Positions 59,034 through 64,000 of a stretch of 64,000 nt of DNA are shown here, one piece after another. The notes beneath the pieces were generated by a model. The model was not told the origin of the DNA, did no database searches, and saw nothing but the letters and a program-made list of their open reading frames with translations. The position numbers and the translations under genes were made by a program. The DNA comes from Nilaparvata lugens. Lineage: Eukaryota; Arthropoda; Insecta; Hemiptera; Delphacidae. The stretch covers positions 47,595,858 through 47,659,857 of the forward strand of contig NC_052508.1 in NCBI RefSeq assembly GCF_014356525.2, given 5' to 3'. Every line of letters begins with the position of its first letter. Position 1 is the first letter of the stretch.

Positions 59034-60103
59034 TCAATTTTTACTTTCCTTGCCCTATTACCATAGGTAAGGAAAGTATTGCTCTCCGAAAAAAATTAAG
59101 GAACCCCAATTTCCAAATTTCTATACGTTTCAAGGTCCCCTGAGTCCGAAAAGTGGTTTTTGGGTATTGGTCTGTATGTGTATGTGTATGTGTATGAGTG
59201 TATGTGTATGTGCGTCTGTGTACAATATATCTCTTCTCCCAATTAACGGAATGACTTCGGGAAATTCGGAATTTAACGTCCTTACACTATAAGGATCAGA
59301 CACGAACAATTTCGATTAAATCCAATTCAAGATGGCGGCTAAAATGACGAGAATGTTGTCAAAAACAGGGTTTTTCGCGATTTTCTCGAAAACGGCTCCA
59401 ACGATTTTGATCAAATTTATACCGAAAATGGTCTTTGATAAGCTATATCAACTGCGTAAAGTCCCATATCTGTAAAAATTTCAGGATCTACGCAAAGTTT
59501 GCAAAAACATTGGGATCGACCCAATCTATGCAAAGTTTGATTTTAGATTCCCAATTATCAGGCTCCAGATACAATTTAACAAAAAATTTCAAGTGAAAAG
59601 ATTTAGCATGAAAATCTCTAAAAATGAAAATAAGCTTGAAATTCGAGAAAATATGATTATTTAATTGCAGACTGTTGGCAACTGTTGATTCTATTATTAA
59701 ATCATTCACTATGAAGAGATAGCAGACCGCTTGTGTCTCCAGCGTTGTTGTCCTGTCACCAGCTCGCTCAAATCTTTGAATAGTGGATTTGAGATGCGCG
59801 TGAATACTATAGTGCGGTCCACGTTATAATGGCAGTATTTGATTAACTTTGATGTTGCTATCCTCGTCTATCATTCCACAAAATAGGTGGTACTATCCTT
59901 TTTTAGCTGCATAAAGATGCCAAATATGTTTTTGACAATATGGAAATATAATTAATTATACAACACAACATGGAACAGGCAACACTGCTCTTCTATCTTT
60001 ATCCACTACACTTATAACGTGGACCTCATTTTAGCGTCAGGTGATTAATTTTCATAACGGCAAGGAAAGTTGTGTGAGTGCGCCACACCAGATTTTTCAA
60101 ATT
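59034..60103 (+). repeat. ACTTTCCTTGCC-type repeat, complete copy
   Basis: Longest copy in the window: CAATTTTTACTTTCC start, (TATGTG)n at about 59173-59215, a block with CGATTTTCTCGAAAACGGCT, then GGCAAGGAAAGTTGTGTGAG (60059 on) and GTGCGCCACACCAGATTTTT at the end. The inverted 12-mers ACTTTCCTTGCC and GGCAAGGAAAGT are 1,028 bp apart. The section around 59760-60010 is present here but missing from the 11785 copy. It is noncoding. Confidence 0.75.
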
Positions 60104-62210
60104 GTTTATTGTTCGACTTATATAGTAGTCAGATTATCATATTATGTGACTATCATTATGAAAAGTGTTTAAAACTAGACTAATAAGAGTTTCTCACGCT
60201 TCTAAACGCAACCACATTCTATACTGAGAATATTATTATATTAAAGCTGCATAGTATAGAATAGTAAAGAATAGAATTGAATATTTTATTTGCATTTGTT
60301 TCTTTGAAACATAAGAATAGGTTGGTTTACTCTCTATAATATACACAGTATTACTTCATACAAAATCAAAAATCAAATTCATGTCACTGTAAATTCCAAT
60401 TGAAATATGTACACAGTAATTTCAAAAGTACCTTCAGTTGAATTGCTAACAATAGTCCTTTGAGAATTCGAATCATTCTAAATGATCCACATATTGCCCA
60501 TATTTCAAATAAATAATAGAGACGTATAAGAAAAGTCGCAATTTCCAAATATTTCTTCATGTACAAGTGTGAAGATCAAGTACAAATTCTGCTCTGCCTA
60601 GATTGCTTATATGCTGGAACATCCTTTTGTGGCGCGAATTCAAGTCCCGGCTTGTTTTACCGGTGAGTTCATACACTGTGAGCCGTACGTTTTTCTTCCT
60701 CCACTGGGGTGTTATGAATCTTCTCCTGGTTTCGACTCTATGCAGCTCATTCTCAAGCCCAGAACTAAGAAGTTTTAGATTCAATTGAGATACCCAATTA
60801 TACTTTACTTTGTTTTGGGCATCGAATTCAACTCATGGATCCTCTAACGAAATTTTCAGCATATTTTTGGCAGTCTCCCAGCTCCTACCTTCTTCACTTT
60901 CTGTATACCACATCAGCATTTTTTTTCAGGACTACACAATCACTGCGGTTCAAGCCTAACTCAATTCGTGATTGGTTTGTTCTTTCTCCAAAAGTATAGA
61001 AATTTAAAAAAATGCTATTCAGTTTACTCAATTTTATGTCACATTGTTAAGATGGAGCCCAGACTTCAGCCGCATACAGCTATACAGTAGGGAAGATGCC
61101 ACAATATACTGATAAAGTCGAATAATTGTATCCAGCTTGCTTGTTTTGTAGAAATACAAATCTCCTCTATTTTGTATGATGCCATCCGTGCCTTTTTGCC
61201 AGACACCTCCATATTTACAATACTTCCAGTAGTTCAATTTCTCACTATAAAATCTTTGAAAGTAGAAAGTAAAATAATTATAGCATAGGAAATATTATTT
61301 TTGGACCATTACATTTCCTTGTCCCGATCTCATGTATGAGACTTTTGCATGGAGTTTTATCAAACTTGGCATTTTCCAATAATTTGACCATTGGATGTTG
61401 CAATTGAAGGATGATCATTGATCATTTAAAATTTTGTTCAAAATGTATATGTTTGTTCATTCTTCTAATAACACATTATTTATCATTCTCTTAATGTAAA
61501 TATATGATTAACGTGTGAGGAACTATTTCTATCAAACTGATGCTTCATCCACTGTCTTCTTTCATCTACTAATTTCGCTGATAGTATTAGGGCTCATTTA
61601 TGTAGTATGTATGTTATTCACATTGATTTCCGGGCTGATATTTTTCATTGACTTCAATGTCTATCTCAAGATAACAATATCCTTTTCAAATCTCCATAAA
61701 ATGATTCTTTTCACAGTATTCATCCCTTCTATCAGTTTTATTAAATTTGACGAGCAAATGAGAAAATGTCGAGTGCATCGAGCCGAAAAAACTTTTTCAG
61801 TTACTTTTGTGCCGGGCGGTAAATTGAGCTTTTAATAGCTGAAAGCTTATTCATTTCGGAGGTAGATTTTCTCATTCATTTATTAGAATATTTTCCGCTT
61901 CTTAGAAGTGTAGCTCTCTCATCTCAATATTTTTCTCATAATTTTCCATCATGAAAAGCCTCAAACGAGGACGACGACAACGAGTTCTCGAACGATGTTC
62001 TTGACTTTGTGAAAAGGAAAATTTTGTAGGGCTTCTACTTTCAATCATATCGCATATCAGTTTTCCCTCACCTCTCCTCATCCTACATCACTTTTCACAT
62101 CATCTTCTTCTCCTTTTTTCACATATATCCCTATCCTACTCCCATCAAGTTATCCTCAATATTACTCTCATTTTCCCTCGCTAACCTTTACCTTTCAGGA
62201 GATTCCGGTG
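60104..62210. other. Mostly featureless, with a decayed minus-strand relic
   Basis: AT-rich. Minus frames at 61237-61034 (KLDTIIRLYQYIVASSLLYS) and 60784-60557 (ETRRRFITPQWRKKNVRLTV, RHKRMFQHI) lie in tandem and look like fragments of a decayed non-LTR C-terminal region, without any catalytic motif. The plus frame at 61515-61835 has no domain and is probably chance. 61990-62170 is pyrimidine-rich. Confidence 0.35.
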
Positions 62211-62214
62211 TCCT

Positions 62215-62410
62215 TTTCTGCCCTCCAGAGTTTGCGATTTTTGTTTCCCGGTTGATGAGCACAGCCTGGTCCGTTCAAATTTGGGCTTTGAAAATATTTT
62301 CGTGTCGGCTTGGCTGAACGTCACACCGTGTCGCAGTAATTAACGCTGACGCGAGCGTTTTGCCTCTAATTACAAGGGCGACGGACTTGGATGACTCTTC
62401 TCTGTGATAA
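62215..62410. promoter_or_regulatory. Possible conserved noncoding block
   Basis: Much richer in GC than its surroundings and without an open frame. Two TAATTA homeodomain-type cores (62337-62342 and 62367-62372) flank an ACGCTGACGCGAGCGT core, in facing orientation (GTAATTA ... TAATTAC). Function is inferred only from composition and motif pairing. Confidence 0.3.
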
Positions 62411-64000
62411 AGCTCTCTTTTACCTCCAATTAACATCAATAGATAACGAAACGGAGTGTGAAAGTATGGGGAGTGAAGAGTTAAATTAATGGTGATGGAA
62501 TGGAACAGGCAAATAGAATGGACAGGGAAGTATTGGCAGGTAGTGGCTGAGGGTGTAAGAGAAAAAAACTAAGATTAGTTTGAGATAAGCTATGGATATA
62601 ATCTTTGAAATTCTTAGAGGAATGTGAAAATTATAAAATAATTTTGAGAAAGTTGGAAATTCTCATTGAATATGAATGCTTATATTGGTCATATTACATA
62701 ATATCACGGTGAAGGTATTTGTTATTGAACGAGCGTTAGCGAGTTCTCACTTACTGAAGGCAAAAGTCATTGTCCGTCTGTTTGTATGATCTAGAATAAC
62801 TTTAGAAATAATTGATAAATCAGCTTCAAATGTTGAACACGTATTCTTCGAACCGTTTTACAATAGGCTATTATTTATATTAAACCAATTCGATTCCACA
62901 ATTCAAGTTCACAATCCTCGATCTCTTTTGAACACGTGAAAATATACAATATATTTATCCCCATCACCTGTACCACAATCATCTCTATGGCTAAGATGCC
63001 TTGTTGCAAATGGTCATCGAAATAGTGCAGATCTGCTCTGAATGTCCTGCTGATATCACATTAGCCACTTAAATACGTGAGTAGCCTACTAGACTACTCT
63101 ATTGAAAACTGTATTACTCTAATTTATAATTCATTTATTGATTCAATGATTCACATATACGAAAGCTCCATAACACTTATAAATAGACATGCAGGATACG
63201 TCCAATAACATAGTCAACATCAGTTATAAATAGTTATAGAGAATATATCCAACATCATATTCAGAATATATTCAACAGCATAGTTACGCCATAGGATTGT
63301 ATGTGAGTGATGTCTCCGTTAAACATAGATATTTTGGCTACATGAATGTTGAATCCATATGGTTATAGATATGTGGTGGAGTATATATAGGTGTGATGTC
63401 ACCATGCAGTCGAGCCCTATTGCCGCAGCTATCCTAATAATTAAAGTGATGTATGCTACATCGTCGAACAATGATAATACCAATGGCAATGTTAATTAGA
63501 TTCCATCAAATGGAAGACCCGGTTCCTGTTCAAACGCATCCCAACATCCTCTGTATACAGTTATATACTCAGTGAATATGAACCTGCAGTTTATAGATAT
63601 ATTCTGTAATAGAAATGGGCTGTGCAGCCCGAAATAGCGTCGGTTGTAGCCTTCGCACCTCATATTTGCATGCGTGCTGGATGAATATTGGAATACTGTC
63701 TAGTGCCTATTTAACAGCATTCAACTACTATCGCCGTTTGATCCATGGATGAATAGTTCAACCAGGTGATGGATTGATGACAGACCAATCAATGTGTCAA
63801 GAAGTTGTGTTAGGGTTGCTCTTGTGAAATATCTTGATTTGCGTTTTGAGTGGAATTCGGTACTGGATATAATCCTTCATCGAATTTGAATATTGTATTG
63901 CATAGGCTATACATTTTGTATAGATGGATCATCACTTAGTTACAACATCAATAGTGAATGATCAAGTGGTAAAGCAAACAATGAGTTGGTCACAAAAATA
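62411..64000. other. Intergenic, nothing recognised
   Basis: AT-rich. GAACGAGCGTTAGCGAGTTC near 62727 is the inverted counterpart of a word at 3332-3351. Repeated CATAGTTA/ACATCAGT words occur near 63200-63300. No credible gene or RNA. Confidence 0.45.

Noticed and set aside
63402..63500. Short frame starting MQSSPIAAAILII downstream of a TATATATAG
   Set aside because: The TATA-like string is only about 15 bases before the ATG, so transcription would start inside the frame. It is 31 codons with no further support.

Overview
This is AT-rich insect nuclear DNA with spliceosomal introns, TATA-type promoters and many arthropod retroelements (Ty3/gypsy, BEL/Pao, two non-LTR families, TIR and foldback transposons). 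Several dispersed motifs, such as the ACTTTCCTTGCC-type repeat and the TGAGTGAGTGCCATTTCGC tail, are ones I associate from memory with delphacid planthoppers such as Nilaparvata. That host is an inference I could not check. A 100-base N gap at 3139-3238 shows this is a scaffold.

Layout. 1-3138 holds a dispersed repeat whose 391-2867 part recurs at 56552-59033. A diverged third copy lies at 23600-25560. 5017-7243 is a GC-rich retroposon-like repeat with a 664-bp tandem amplification. 7.3-16.9 kb is the only region with credible host genes: two small secreted-peptide genes on the minus strand. Each has a signal-peptide exon, one phase-1 intron of about 2.2-2.5 kb and a short mature-peptide exon. 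They encode 65 aa (9777-7332) and 87 aa (16861-14086), and the second has a clear TATA box. The intron of the 65-aa gene carries an unidentified plus-strand coding segment (7494-8460, perhaps spliced to 8636). 17-19.7 kb is pyrimidine-rich noncoding DNA.

19694-38659 is a nested transposon complex. The host element is a Ty3/gypsy-like LTR retrotransposon with unusually long LTRs (1,979 bp each, TG...CA). Its gag is interrupted by a TIR transposon (22956-28775) carrying a two-exon DUF7869-like, RNase-H-fold transposase candidate. Its integrase is interrupted by a nearly complete non-LTR retrotransposon (about 31200-36146) whose ORF1 and ORF2 share one frame and are separated by a single TGA. 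The host has also lost its protease and reverse transcriptase.

39407-46416 is a young, complete BEL/Pao element: 699-bp LTRs that appear about 99.6% identical, an AATTC target duplication, and one gag-pol frame broken only by two TGA codons. It is followed by an octanucleotide array (46603-47325), a minus-strand truncated third copy of the gypsy LTR (47326-48922) and a gag fragment. A 2.76-kb near-perfect palindrome follows (49528-52288), with a one-base centre and gag N-terminal pieces in both arms. A minus-strand CR1-like non-LTR element abuts it (52288-56551), then the second copy of the window-start repeat. 60.1-64 kb is mostly featureless, apart from a decayed coding relic and one GC-rich block with paired TAATTA sites.

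I saw no tRNA, rRNA, CRISPR array or bacterial-type operon.
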